A stretch of 64,000 nucleotides of DNA, taken from the NCBI RefSeq assembly GCF_026213295.1, contig NC_079426.1:24671678-24735677 (forward strand), given 5' to 3'. This document shows, piece by piece, positions 21,201 through 28,900 of the stretch; the stretch's first letter is position 1; every line of letters begins with the position of its first letter. This stretch comes from Gadus chalcogrammus. Taxonomy: Eukaryota; Chordata; Actinopteri; Gadiformes; Gadidae. The notes under the pieces were generated by a model. The model saw only the letters and a program-made list of their open reading frames with translations. It did not search any database and was not told the origin of the DNA. A program made the translations under genes and the position numbers.

Positions 21201-24200
21201 CCTCTCTCACGCATACACACACTGTCTCTCTGTGTGTCACTCGTGCCCCAGGCATACGGTTTCCTCTGCAAAGGGACTCTAACCTTCTTACCACATAGAA
21301 TTATTTAATACACATTCATTATTTGGCCATCGGTAGTCTTGTATCACTATGACCGATTCTTATAGGCCCTTCTCATTCCCTCTGGGTTCCACCCGCGGCC
21401 CAGGCATCCCTCTGGGCTCCACTCTTGGCCCAGGCATACATCATTCGGCCATCGGTAGTCTTGTATCACTATGACCGATTCTTATAGGCCCTTCTCATTC
21501 CCTCTGGGTTCCACCCGCGGCCCAGGCATCCCTCTGGGCTCCACTCTTGGCCCAGGCATACATTATTCGGCCATCGGTAGTCTTGTATCACTATGACCGA
21601 TTCTTATAGGCCCTTCTCATTCCCTCTGGGTTCCACCCGCGGCCCAGGCATCCCTCTGGGCTCCACTCTTGGCCCAGGCATACATTATTCGGCCATCGGT
21701 AGTCTTGTATCACTATGACCGATTCTTATAGGCCCTTCTCATTCCCTCTGGGTTCCACCCGCGGCCCAGGCATCCCTCTGGGCTCCACTCTTGGCCCAGG
21801 CATACATTATTCGGCCATCGGTAGTCTTGTATCACTATGACCGATTCTTATAGGCCCTTCTCATTCCCTCTGGGTTCCACCCGCGGCCCAGGCATCCCTC
21901 TGGGCTCCACTCTTGGCCCAGGCATACATTATTCGGCCATCGGTAGTCTTGTATCACTATGACCGATTCTTATAGGCCCTATGGTCTCGAGGGTATTCTT
22001 TCACCATGCAACGAGCCGATATTCGATGTGTCACGCGTTCAGGGTCAATTGGGTTTATGGGGCAATGCTGGAATGCAACTCTATTCGTCCCCACGAGATA
22101 TCCCGTAGCGAACCGCTCTCACAGTCTCACCTCCTAATGTGGTTCCTATATAACTATGCAGAGTTTGGATTTTATCAACAGGTTCTGCCTACCTTTTGTT
22201 GGGCGCGCGCGAGGTGAGACTGCAGGAATCGGTCCGGTGCTCCGGGGTCTCGAGGTCGTGCCGCTCTCCGTCTCTCGTTTCCCAGTTGCGTGTTCAATTC
22301 AGAAAAAATCACGTCGGAGGTCACCAAATTGAAGGGAAAAACGGTCTGTCTAGTTACTGGATCAGATAAAATGAGACGGAGAGGTAATAAAGTCTATCGG
22401 CACGAGGACCTTGGATTTATTAAGTAAAGTGGCAACGGTTATACAGAGTCATAAAGCGTGAGAAATCGAATATGTCTAAGTCCCTAATCAGCGCTGATGG
22501 TTCGTCCAGAGCTTCGCCTCCGTGGAAGGTCTGCTTCAGAAGAAGAGGGAGAAGTGTCTGTGTGATACAGTTTTATGCTGTATCTTCCTCTTGGTGAGGT
22601 GTGTGCGTTTGAGACGTATGTGGTTCTGTGTGTCTTTGCGTGACCTTGGCTCTCAGGCCCTAGTGTGTCTCCTCGTGTTCTTCCTGATGGGGGAGCGCCT
22701 CAAAGAGTCTCCTGATTGTGGCCCTCCCGTTCTGAGGATGAAACAGTGCTTTGCGTGACCTTGGCTCTCAGGCCCTAGTGTATCTCCTCGTGTTCTTCCT
22801 GATGGGGGAGCGCCTCAAAGAGTCTCCTGATTGTGGCCCTCCCGTTCTGAGGATGAAACAGTGCATTGTCTGAGTGTTTACCATTTGCCTGGCGGAGAAA
22901 TGGGGCCTTAGCTCTGGCCTCGACCTGACTATGTTATCATGTGTGTGTTATGTGTTTAAAAGTTGAATGTGACTGCCATGTGTTGTGCTCATCAGGCGTT
23001 AAGAGTTGACTATTGTAAGGTGACTGCCATGTGATGTGCTGATCAGGCTGGGGTAGGAGTTAGCTATATTTATAATGTACATGTGATGTGCTCAGCAGGT
23101 TATTTTGCCCAACAATAGTTTCACACAAAGAGTTGAAACATCGTCAAGTAGAGGGTCAGTGAGTTAGACATCCATTCAGTCAGAGTTTAGATCTAACAAA
23201 TGAGCCTGGCCTCTGGAGACCATCGAGTGGCGAAGTCACGCCCCTTCCGGTAGAGCCCATGGGACCTATGAGATCGAAAATATGAATGTGTGAATTGTAA
23301 ATAATTACTTTCTCTCCATTGAAACCCAAAGAGTTGAAACATCGTCAAGTAGACGGTCAGTGAGTTAGACATCCATTCAGTCAGTTTAGATCTAACAAAT
23401 GAGCCTGGCCTCTGGAGACCATAGAGTGGCGAAATCTCGCCCTTTCCGGTAGAGCCCATGGGACCTATGAGATCGAAAATATGAATGGGTTTCAATGGAG
23501 AGAAAGTAATTATTTTCTGGTCCCAGTCTTTATATGCCCCGGATTACACATATGTTGTTTGTGGATTTAAATGATAATTTTTCATGCAAAGAAAACTCGA
23601 AGTTTGATAATGTTAGGTTTTTTCCATGGGGCGGATGAAAGCATCAAAAGAGTTGAAAACCATTATAAGTTGGGGCATGTGGAGAGTTTCAGTTATGCCG
23701 ATGGGGAGATTGTTGGTCTTGTCCACGCCAGTTGCAGGGAGCGTGACGGCACATACGAGACATGTAGTCTTTCTCATTGTGTTTTTTCTACAGCCATTAA
23801 CTGAACAATTGCACAATGAACGATCAAACTCTTGACATGAAAAATTTTCATTTAAACCCACAAACAACATATCTGTAATCCGGGGCATATAAAGACTGGG
23901 ACCAGAAGATAATTACTTTCTCTCCATTAATATTTTTCGATCTCATATTTTTCGATCCCATGGGTTCTAACGGAAGGGGCGTGACTTTGCCACTCTATTT
24001 ATATCTTTCCTTTGTTCTTTCTTTCTTTTTATCTGTATATTTTTTTTATTTTCTGTATTTTATCTCCAGGCACTCTCTTTTATCCTGGCCCGCAGACTGT
24101 CCAGGGAGAGACATGGAGACAAGGTCACTATATTACAACTATATCCATATCTAGTCATTTCTCCATATTAATCCAAAGTTCATAGCATATTCAGTTATGT

Positions 24201-24472
24201 TCTGTGTTCCACTGCCCAAGTGTGCCTTTATCCTGTTATGCCTTCCATAACACTCGGGTAACATCTGATCCATGTTGGTTTTGTGTTCGTCACGATAGAT
24301 TTTGCTCAATGCCTGTTGCCCAGGCTGGGTGCGTACCGATATGGCCGGCACCAAAGCCCCCAAGTCACCAGAAGAGGGCGCTGAGACTCCAGTCTACCTT
24401 GCTCTGCTCCCCCCTGATGCCAATCAGCCCCATGGGCAGTTTGTGTCCGACAAACATGTGCAGCCATGGTGA
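12144..24472 (+). CDS. cbr1: Carbonyl reductase (NADPH), six coding exons
   Basis: An NADPH-dependent carbonyl reductase of the short-chain dehydrogenase/reductase family, expected in the cytosol, reducing quinones, aldehydes and ketones. Exons 12144-12256, 12765-12934, 13569-13676, 13769-13977, 24070-24123 and 24299-24472 join at GT/AG sites with consistent phases into 275 codons plus TGA; human CBR1 has 277. Visible motifs are the cofactor loop TGSNKGIG (residues 9-16), NNAGIAF, the serine of NISS (138), YGVSK with catalytic Tyr192 and Lys196, NACCPGWVRTDMAG, and the C-terminal ETPVYLALLPPDA. The start is preceded by a pyrimidine tract and cag, so a noncoding exon may be spliced at 12142. 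Intron 4 is about 10 kb because of an antisense endogenous retrovirus. No stop or frameshift is seen in the exons. It could equally be a cbr1 paralogue. Confidence 0.93.
12765..12934 (+). CDS. cbr1: cbr1 coding exon 2
   Basis: The acceptor is ttctag|tgg and the donor aaag|gtac. Encodes FHQLDIND and the structural NNAGIAFK motif. Confidence 0.93.
13451..13595 (+). repeat. Tandem copies of the cbr1 exon 3 splice-acceptor region
   Basis: The segment beginning gcagayacaacactgtttgtg occurs at 13454 and 13514, and again as the true exon start (gcagacacaacaccgtttgc, 13571). Between copies lies tctgtttacatcttgt. Units are 60 and 57 bp, multiples of three, and all three read in one open frame. Copy 2 is preceded by an AG (13510-13511), a possible alternative acceptor. 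Confidence 0.85.
13569..13676 (+). CDS. cbr1: cbr1 coding exon 3
   Basis: The acceptor is tatcatag and the donor ggag|gtac. Encodes EADTTPFAVQAEVTLKTNFF and on to LPLVKTG. Its first bases are duplicated twice upstream (13451-13568). Confidence 0.92.
13769..13977 (+). CDS. cbr1: cbr1 coding exon 4
   Basis: The acceptor is gtgtgcag and the donor gact|gtaag. Carries the catalytic serine (NISS) and the YGVSK active-site motif. Confidence 0.93.
14385..15169 (-). repeat. 3' LTR of the endogenous retrovirus
   Basis: 785 bp, matching 22330-23114 wherever I compared it. It contains a tandem duplication of about 115 bp (14690-14803 and 14804-14917, each with ccttggctctcaggccctag). On the minus strand an AATAAA lies near 14470, a likely poly(A) signal, and TATAAATA lies near 15121-15130. 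Confidence 0.93.
15170..16399 (-). other. Provirus 3' noncoding region
   Basis: About 1.2 kb between the env stop and the 3' LTR. A purine run (AGGGGGATA on the minus strand) abuts the LTR and may be the polypurine tract. A near copy (CTTGAGGGGGATT) lies near 15732-15746. GC-rich hairpins occur near 15335-15425. Short minus-strand frames, the longest being 114 codons at 15934-16278, have no recognised domain, so I do not call an accessory gene. Confidence 0.6.
16400..17872 (-). CDS. env: Endogenous retroviral envelope protein, N-terminally shortened
   Basis: An open 490-codon frame. Visible features are CVAC (residues 52-55, the CXXC type), a furin-like site RHRR (202-205), a heptad-like helix (about 270-310), CX6CC (317-325), a transmembrane segment (about 376-398) and a tail with PPPPY (421-425). 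N-glycosylation sequons lie near 138, 144, 197, 279 and 330. CXXC with CX6CC implies disulphide-linked surface and transmembrane subunits of the gammaretroviral type. The first 40 residues lack a hydrophobic signal peptide, so the N-terminus was probably lost with pol or is supplied by splicing. The ATG lies 18 nt after the gag stop in the same frame. No internal stop is present. Whether it reaches the membrane is doubtful. Confidence 0.88.
   Translation of the reverse strand: MTCDGPVTIFDLDSVGQLPTHDSIALATGYADDNAWLSWIAATNRFQGLSDCVACASARPHLISTPVLFDFTSDPIGSHCMLALFVTPEPAGCGLLSSLFPPGLNDSIPPVYAHSCITRAGAVNVGAVPPSWCHSIANVTLWPNMTEPGLGRQDLFWSCDKFTLRLTLPAQWSGTCIIVRLLMPVTLFTRGLPGPNNQTTSRHRRDTALTDHFDLTKNTPTYMDSIGVPRGVPNQFKLADQIAAGFENIPLISAIFPITPNTNVDRINYIHYNVQRLSNLTRDAVEGLASQLAATSLMAYQNRLALDMLLAKKGGVCSMFGAQCCTFIPNNTAPDGSVTRALAGLRALSVQMAEDSGVDNPMEKWMTDMFGGKWKGLLMAVLSSLAFFVGIVVCCGCCYIPCARTLCSRLITTALEKEKQPPPPYSEAAPLMPLLDCLDELPLDDQMVPEKFDCEYGLPRPATPDFEYELPYTLPTPATDCVPAEPDTYP
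17891..19375 (-). CDS. gag: Endogenous retroviral Gag polyprotein
   Basis: An open 494-codon frame for the virion structural protein. Order: a proline-rich N-terminal part; a capsid-like helical region (about 150-310, with an FQYIERAEG motif); a charged helix (about 300-340); a Pro/Ala-rich linker; RGG-type repeats; and one zinc knuckle CFHCGQQGHWTRNC (454-467, CX2CX4HX4C). The start has a strong context (CCACC before ATG). There is no Gly at position 2, so no N-myristoylation is expected. It ends in TAA 18 nt before env, where protease and pol would normally follow. A proline-rich frame ends 8 codons upstream in the same phase. No disabling mutation is seen. Confidence 0.88.
   Translation of the reverse strand: MSDERRRAPGEDWQDEHQRSQDRERSSASRPTDSHSPPPSPERAHLPMPRLFCPLESTTPVQSQPKAPASYTLPSPLMTPSQFSPDPDHLRDPRTNKSEPRRPRPGIQEAFMAPLLIDAEGRAAYTPWSHRDMANLVARLPTLTAGASAWIRRFETETSGDLLTLGDIRAIIGRAHGAGRIIELETLTKTEALPDNTPFEAYRNLFWESLRALFPADAGRVGISGLTIKPEESIFQYIERAEGLWTDNNDCPPHSSKLATQTFQRAIIQGLPPTVQRRLKTVVALHSKPRTEWVAHLNHHHRLEEDKRLEKDDDYEELKKQLVRMQIKELAEKSQLHKRPRTTWGPMSMMPVAAPLPTPPTPPAPTPTPPITPAPMPLSCAMYQIPACQGPPPPGWLQPGYQPTNYPGYTMAAPVPAPAPPLLQYQQPQYQNQGHRGGRGGRGRGGPQTSPWTCFHCGQQGHWTRNCPLQRRDQHQKGPHHTHRTSLQGQHDNS
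19400..20281 (-). CDS. Proline-rich repeat frame upstream of gag
   Basis: 293 codons starting MSSLTQSQATPPPP, followed by about 15 repeats of a 15-residue unit (GPLQPYPSSTTPPPT and variants) and a non-repeat end rich in basic residues. It stops at TAA 8 codons before the gag ATG in the same frame. It sits where gammaretroviruses carry an N-terminally extended Gag, but no signal peptide is evident. The repeat DNA is 45 bp long, so copy changes keep the frame, and a second frame (19557-20327) is also open for the same reason. It may be a translated leader, a frame opened by the repeat alone, or a remnant of a longer Gag. Confidence 0.4.
   Translation of the reverse strand: MSSLTQSQATPPPPPAGPLQLCPSPTTPPPTGPLRLCPSSTTAPPAGPLQPYPSSTTPPPTGPLQPYPSSTTPPPTGPLQPYPSSTTPPPTGPLQPYPSSTTPPPAGPLQPYPSSTTPPPTGPLQPYPSSTTPPPTGPLQPYPSSTTPPPTGPLQPYPSSTTPPPTGPLQPYPSSTTPPPAGPLQPYPSSTTPPPTGPLQPYPSSTTAPPAGPLRLCPSPTTVPTAGQQQPCPSPTTSPPNRQHQYQSNPDSRSPPVRRIIPVTNKAKKTNLPASGLQCKGVHNPDHPHTRLL
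19571..20245. repeat. 45-bp minisatellite, about 15 copies
   Basis: Units of the form gtagttgaggaagggtaggg followed by ctggagtggtccagyagggg are repeated in tandem. Inner copies are nearly identical and outer copies more diverged (gggcagagtcgg variants), as expected for growth by unequal exchange. The array lies inside the provirus leader. Confidence 0.95.
21066..21225. repeat. AC-rich microsatellite cluster
   Basis: Three (AC)n tracts, each after a repeated tctctgggcctctyacac unit of roughly 60 bp, lie inside the proviral leader. Confidence 0.9.
21327..21980. repeat. 122-bp tandem repeat, 5.3 copies, in the provirus leader
   Basis: Copies start at 21327, 21449, 21571, 21693, 21815 and 21937 (ccatcggtagtcttgtatca). 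They are nearly identical. Each contains two related halves (ctctgggttccacccgcggc and ctctgggctccactcttggc). They lie between the primer binding site and the gag leader, where packaging signals are usually found. Confidence 0.95.
22309..22326 (-). promoter_or_regulatory. Retroviral primer binding site, tRNA-Trp type
   Basis: The plus strand tcacgtcggaggtcacca lies 3 bp inside the 5' LTR. It matches the 3' end of vertebrate tRNA-Trp (recalled from memory) apart from one extra base. A second 13-base match to the same tRNA lies at 22285-22297. Confidence 0.75.
22330..23114 (-). repeat. 5' LTR of the endogenous retrovirus
   Basis: 785 bp with TG...CA ends, carrying the same internal 115-bp duplication as the other LTR. 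It is followed by the duplicated target atag. In viral sense it would drive transcription leftward, against cbr1. Confidence 0.93.
23119..23475. repeat. Tandem duplication of a roughly 200-bp segment in cbr1 intron 4
   Basis: The block from aaagagttgaaacatcgtca to gacctatgagatcgaaaata occurs at about 23127-23285 and 23328-23483 with few differences. No coding content is recognised. Confidence 0.85.
23500..23960 (+). mobile_element. Foldback element with a decayed coding fragment
   Basis: Arms near 23500-23600 (tggtcccagtctttatatgc) and 23820-23925 (gcatataaagactgggacca) are inverted copies. Between them, plus-strand frames contain HYKLGHVESFSYADGEIVG and VHASCRERDGTY. This recalls the stretch before a SWIM finger in fish transposon proteins of the SWIM/YqaJ type, but the match is from memory and weak. 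It lies in intron 4, downstream of the provirus. Confidence 0.5.
24070..24123 (+). CDS. cbr1: cbr1 coding exon 5 (54-bp microexon)
   Basis: The acceptor is tctccag, the donor aag|gtcac, with phase 0 at both ends. Its 18 codons (ALSFILARRLSRERHGDK) fit the place of the helix before NACCPGW in the family. The exon is found only by following the reading frame. Confidence 0.85.
24299..24472 (+). CDS. cbr1: cbr1 coding exon 6 and stop
   Basis: The acceptor is acgatag|att. Encodes ILLNACCPGWVRTDM to the C-terminus KHVQPW and TGA. This is the most conserved C-terminal part of the family. Confidence 0.93.
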   Translation: MLLNACCPGWVRTDMAGTKAPKSPEEGAETPVYLALLPPDANQPHGQFVSDKHVQPW

Positions 24473-24685
24473 AAAGGACAAGACACCAGTGTGTTCTTAT
24501 AAAAAGTAAACAATATTACATCTCCAACAATTTGATTTGAATATTATGGCCTAAGACAATTATAGCAACTAATCTGTTTCCATAGCCATCATCACTTTTG
24601 TTTCAAGTATGGTTTTGTAGAACATACGTTTCTTTAGTATGACCAACACTAACCTGAACAGATTTTAAATCATGTTTATGCTATT

Positions 24686-24691
24686 AATAAA
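24686..24691 (+). terminator. Candidate poly(A) signal of cbr1
   Basis: AATAAA 214 bp after the cbr1 stop, in AT-rich DNA. It is the first such hexamer I see downstream. Confidence 0.6.
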
Positions 24692-25144
24692 ATTTGAATT
24701 TCCTTTTCCTTTTCTAATTAGCATTTTATTCTGTGCAAGAACAAAGAAAAGTACACTGCAAATAAAAATATACATTGATCCAAAACCAAACATGGGTCAG
24801 TAAATCTAAATAGCGGTTGACCTTTGTATGCGTTTGTTGCAGGAGGCAAGATTGCCCGATGCACTCTGTCTTTTCGTCATAGTCTAACTTGTAAAACCTC
24901 ACAATAAGGGCACGTTAATTAACCTTAATGCAATAATAAACATTATTATATAGCATGAACACAGCTTTAGGGTAAAAGGTTAGTGGGTTCCGGTTAATTC
25001 TATCAGATAATTTATAAATGAATACCTTAACGTGAACATCATTAGTAAATTATTACTAAACACATAAGTGGTTATTACTGCATTAACTAATGGTAAATCA
25101 TTGTTAATTAATGTACCCTTATTGTAAAGTTACTGTGTACCGGT

Positions 25145-25150
25145 TTTATT
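25145..25150 (-). terminator. Candidate poly(A) signal of the connexin gene
   Basis: AATAAA on the minus strand, about 315 bp beyond the connexin stop codon. Confidence 0.55.
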
Positions 25151-25464
25151 TGCTTTTGAGCTTTTACCTCAAACTTTTACCTTAAACTCAGACTTGTTTA
25201 GTCAAAGTTTCAACACAATATTTTCATGTCATAATGAGACCCCAGCCAAATTAGTTCCTGCTCTTCGTCAGCAGAATCAGTTTTGAGCCATCATCGAGAT
25301 GATCCTCCTCAAGTAACTATGGCCTTGAGCTCTTCCAAACTTTTTGATGAGATCTGGCTGTAGATGGTGTGTTCCAACTGCTTCATGAAGAGCTCATTCT
25401 TTTCTACTCATAAAACCACAGGACATCATGTGTCTATTTGCGCCCCGGTTTTCTTCAAGTGTCT

Positions 25465-25918
25465 CTAAATGGCTAAATCATCAGCCCTGGTTCGGCTGCT
25501 GGTCCCGCTGGTCTTGCTCAATCGCCGCTTGTCCTTCTGGAAGAAAACTCCACTGGGGCTTGGTACTGGGAATCCTGTTTTACTGTACTGGATCTGAGGA
25601 AAAGATGCCTCCTTGTTGGAACAGTCCACCCCTTCATTCTGGAAGCCACCGTCTTGCATGTGCCCACAGTCTCCAGGCTGTCTTTCATGCTTGTAGCAGG
25701 TAATCTGAAGGAAGTTCTCCTCCACAGCCATCTTACGCATCTCAGCAACCATGTTGTCAGAGTTCTGCTGAGTGGCCAATCGATGGTTGGGAAACGGGAG
25801 AGGTAGGTAATGTGAAGAACCAATCACACACTGGTTGAAGTCTGGAGGTGGAGTTAATGGTGTTGGCAAAGGTAACTCCCTATTGCAGGGTGATATTCTC
25901 CCCTTGGTGATGATGTGC
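25465..25918 (-). CDS. Connexin last exon (cytoplasmic tail)
   Basis: Acceptor tgtttcag. Encodes [10 protein letters not shown] onward to the stop after TRADDLAI. Short C-terminal ends of this form are typical of alpha connexins. Confidence 0.85.
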
Positions 25919-28900
25919 CTGAAACAGAGGGTAACATTATTTTGGGTAATCTTTATCTTGAGAACACAAACACACACACACAGGCTACCTGATGCAGTGT
26001 CTCCATGCTAGATGCTGGAGTTCAAGCACACTGAGTGCCAGTGAGACCACAGACACAGCCAGCATGAACACGATGAAGACGTTTTTCTCAGTGGGTCGGG
26101 AGATGTAGCAGTTGACCGGGTGAGGACATGGCCAGGCCTGGAGAGATAGAGATACATAGACGGGTAGAGAGACAGACATAAAGACAGTCAAAGACAGACA
26201 GACGGATGATCAGAACAAGGATAACAAGATATTACCTGTGCCATTCCGTCTGTCCTGTGTCTAACTGTTTATTATGAATGATTTGTAATTTAGTGTTTTT
26301 AATACCTGGCACATGAAGAGAGGATGGAGGAAAATTCCATACATGAAGTACTGCAGACACAAGAACACCACCTGCCAGCAAGAAAAAATAGCCGTTTGAA
26401 ATAAGGAAGACACATCAATCAAAACCAAATCTGTCTATAATATCCAAGTTTGAGGTTTGAGCAGAGCACCACACGAAGTGATGAGCGGTCTCTTTGTACA
26501 CAGTACAACCTTTTTGTTTTATAAAATGTATCATCAAATATCCATAACTTATATGTCAGTGTTCTCCCCTGACCCCAGACACGTGTCAGGTGACCCCCCG
26601 TGTGAGTTAGAAATAAGCATCTCGGGGTGCAGTCGGTCAAGGTCAAGGTTCAACTTTATTGTCCCTCTGGGGAAATTTGTCTTGGGGAAATTTGTCTTGG
26701 GCACAGTGCATCATTGCTTTCTTAACATACCGGTACACAGAATACAAAAGAACAAAAAACACAACCACAGACACAAACACAACCAGACAAACCAACATTT
26801 TAACATCGAGAACATGGAGCTTGATAGACTTAAATTGCCCCTTGCTGTATAACATAGAATCTACAGTATGGGGATAAAGTGCAATTGTTTATTGCACTAG
26901 AACTTATGGATATTGTGCTATGTGCTAAAGTGCTTGGTTCTAAAGTGTTATGTGCTAAAGTGCTAACCCATTTATTGCACATTATTCTATTACACATTGT
27001 TCGCCAGCTTAATGGAAGCTTGGACAAATGATAATTTAAGGCGATTCGATTTGCAAAGCGGCACACAGATTCTGAGAGCGAGAGCTGTGTTCGTGTTCTC
27101 GGCAGCCAGTCAGTTTCGTTCTCAGTGGGTGCTGGTCTCCGCCAGGGCTGCGCCTTGTCACCAATCCTGTTTGTGATATATATGGACAGGATATCGAGGC
27201 GTAGTCGTGGTGGGGAGGGGTTGCAGTTCGGTGGTCTGAGGATCTCGTCACTGCTTTTTGCAGATGATGTGGTCCTCATTGGATCATCGGCCGGTGACCT
27301 TCAGCACTCACTGGATCGGCTGGCGGCCGAGTGTGAAGCGGCTGGGATGAGGATCAGCACCGCTAAATCTGAGGCCATGACTCTTAGCAGGAAACCGGTG
27401 GATTGCTTACTCCGGGTAGGAAATGAGTCCTTAGCCCAAGTGAAGGAGTTCAAGTACCTCGGGGTCTTGTTCGCGAGTGAGGGTACTATGGAGCGTGAGA
27501 TTGGCCGGAGAATCGGAGCAGCGGGGGCGGTATTGCGTTCGCTTTACCGCACCGTTGTAACGAAAAGAGAGCTGAGCCGCAAGGCAAAGCTCTCGATCTA
27601 CCGGTCGATCTTCGTTCCTATCCTCACCTATGGTCATGAGGGCTGGGTGATGACCGAAAGGACGAGATCGCGGGTACAAGCGGCCGAGATGAGTTTTCTC
27701 AGAAGGGTGGCTGGCGTCTCCCTTAGGGATAGGGTGAGAAGCTCAGCCATCCGTGAGGAACTCGGATTAGAGCCGCTGCTCCTTTACTTAGAAAGGAGTC
27801 AGCTGAGGTGGTTCGGGCATCTGGTAAGGATGCCCACTGGGCGCCTTCCTTGGGAGGTGTTTCAGGCACGTCCAGTGGGGAGGAGACCTCGGGGAAGACC
27901 CAGGACTAGGTGGAGAGATTATATCTCAACACTGGCCTGGGAACGCCTCGGGATCCCCCCGTCAGAGCTGGTCAATGTGGCCCGGGAAAGGGAAGTCTGG
28001 GGCCCCCTGCTTGAGCTGCTCCCCCCGCGACCCGACCCCGGATAAGCGGATGACGATGAGGATGAGGATGAGGGCACACAGATTCTTCTCCCTGATGGCA
28101 GGGTTTCATATTCAGGGAAGAGTGGGTGTTGGGAGTTATTTTCTTTGCTTTTTTCCTAACTGCCTGCTCATAGATGCTCTGTATAGGCTCATATTCTTTC
28201 CTCCCTACGATTATCATTGCAGTTGTGTGCATGCCGGCCAGTTTGCTTCTTAGCTTAACGGTTAGGTTGCCAGACCATGAAGTGATCCCATATCTAATGA
28301 TGCTCTCTACAATGGCACGGTAGAAAATCATCATGATGTGGCTGCCTTCGCCGTACAATCTTAATCGTCGCAAAAAATATAACCTTTGTTGCAGTCTATT
28401 GCACAGGTTGTCAATATGTGTCTTCCAACCGAGAAGATTATCAATATGAACCCCTAAATACTTATATGAGGATACCTGGGTGATTTCCTGATTTTTGATG
28501 GCCACTGGCTCATTGTCAGTCACTTGCCTCAGATCCAAAACCATTTCCTGTGTTTTGGTCACATTTAGAATGAGATGGATGTCACACCACTTAATAAATA
28601 GGTCTATCTCATCCTGGTTCACAGAGGGGTCCATTTCCTTGTGTAGAAGGCTCAGGAGCACGGTATCATCCGCAAATTTGACCATATAGTTGTTAGGGTG
28701 CACAGTCCTACAATCATTGGTGTACAATTTAACAGTGTTGGTGATACAACCCTGTGGGACTCCTGTGTTGCAGTGATTTGTGTCTGACAGTGTTCTGTTG
28801 ACCTTCACTTGCTGTGTTGTTAGTTAAAAAAGAGTGAAACCATTTGATCAAGGTGGTGTTTACACTCATGTCTTTGAGCTTCTCTAAGAGTATGTGGATT

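Larger units (their letters stand above)
14385..23114 (-). mobile_element. Endogenous retrovirus in cbr1 intron 4, without pol
   Basis: An 8.73-kb provirus antisense to the host gene. Two 785-bp LTRs (TG...CA ends) that look identical are flanked by the 4-bp duplication atag (14381-14384 and 23115-23118). In viral order it has the 5' LTR, a tRNA-Trp-type primer site, a long repeat-rich leader, a proline-rich frame, gag, env, about 1.2 kb of 3' noncoding DNA and the 3' LTR. Protease, reverse transcriptase, RNase H and integrase are absent. CXXC and CX6CC in Env point to gammaretrovirus-like relatives. Matching LTRs suggest a recent insertion. Without pol it cannot copy itself, though it could be copied by a related virus. 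Confidence 0.92.
24473..25464. other. Region between the convergent 3' ends of cbr1 and the connexin
   Basis: Contains the two likely 3' UTRs facing each other with about 450 bp between their poly(A) signals. No other gene or clear repeat is seen. Confidence 0.6.

Noticed and set aside
21327..21980. Regularly spaced repeats considered as a CRISPR-like array
   Set aside because: Units are contiguous 122-bp tandem copies without unique spacers, in a vertebrate provirus.
27975..28253. Plus-strand frame across the end of the LINE
   Set aside because: It reads out of phase with the reverse transcriptase frame and crosses the LINE boundary.
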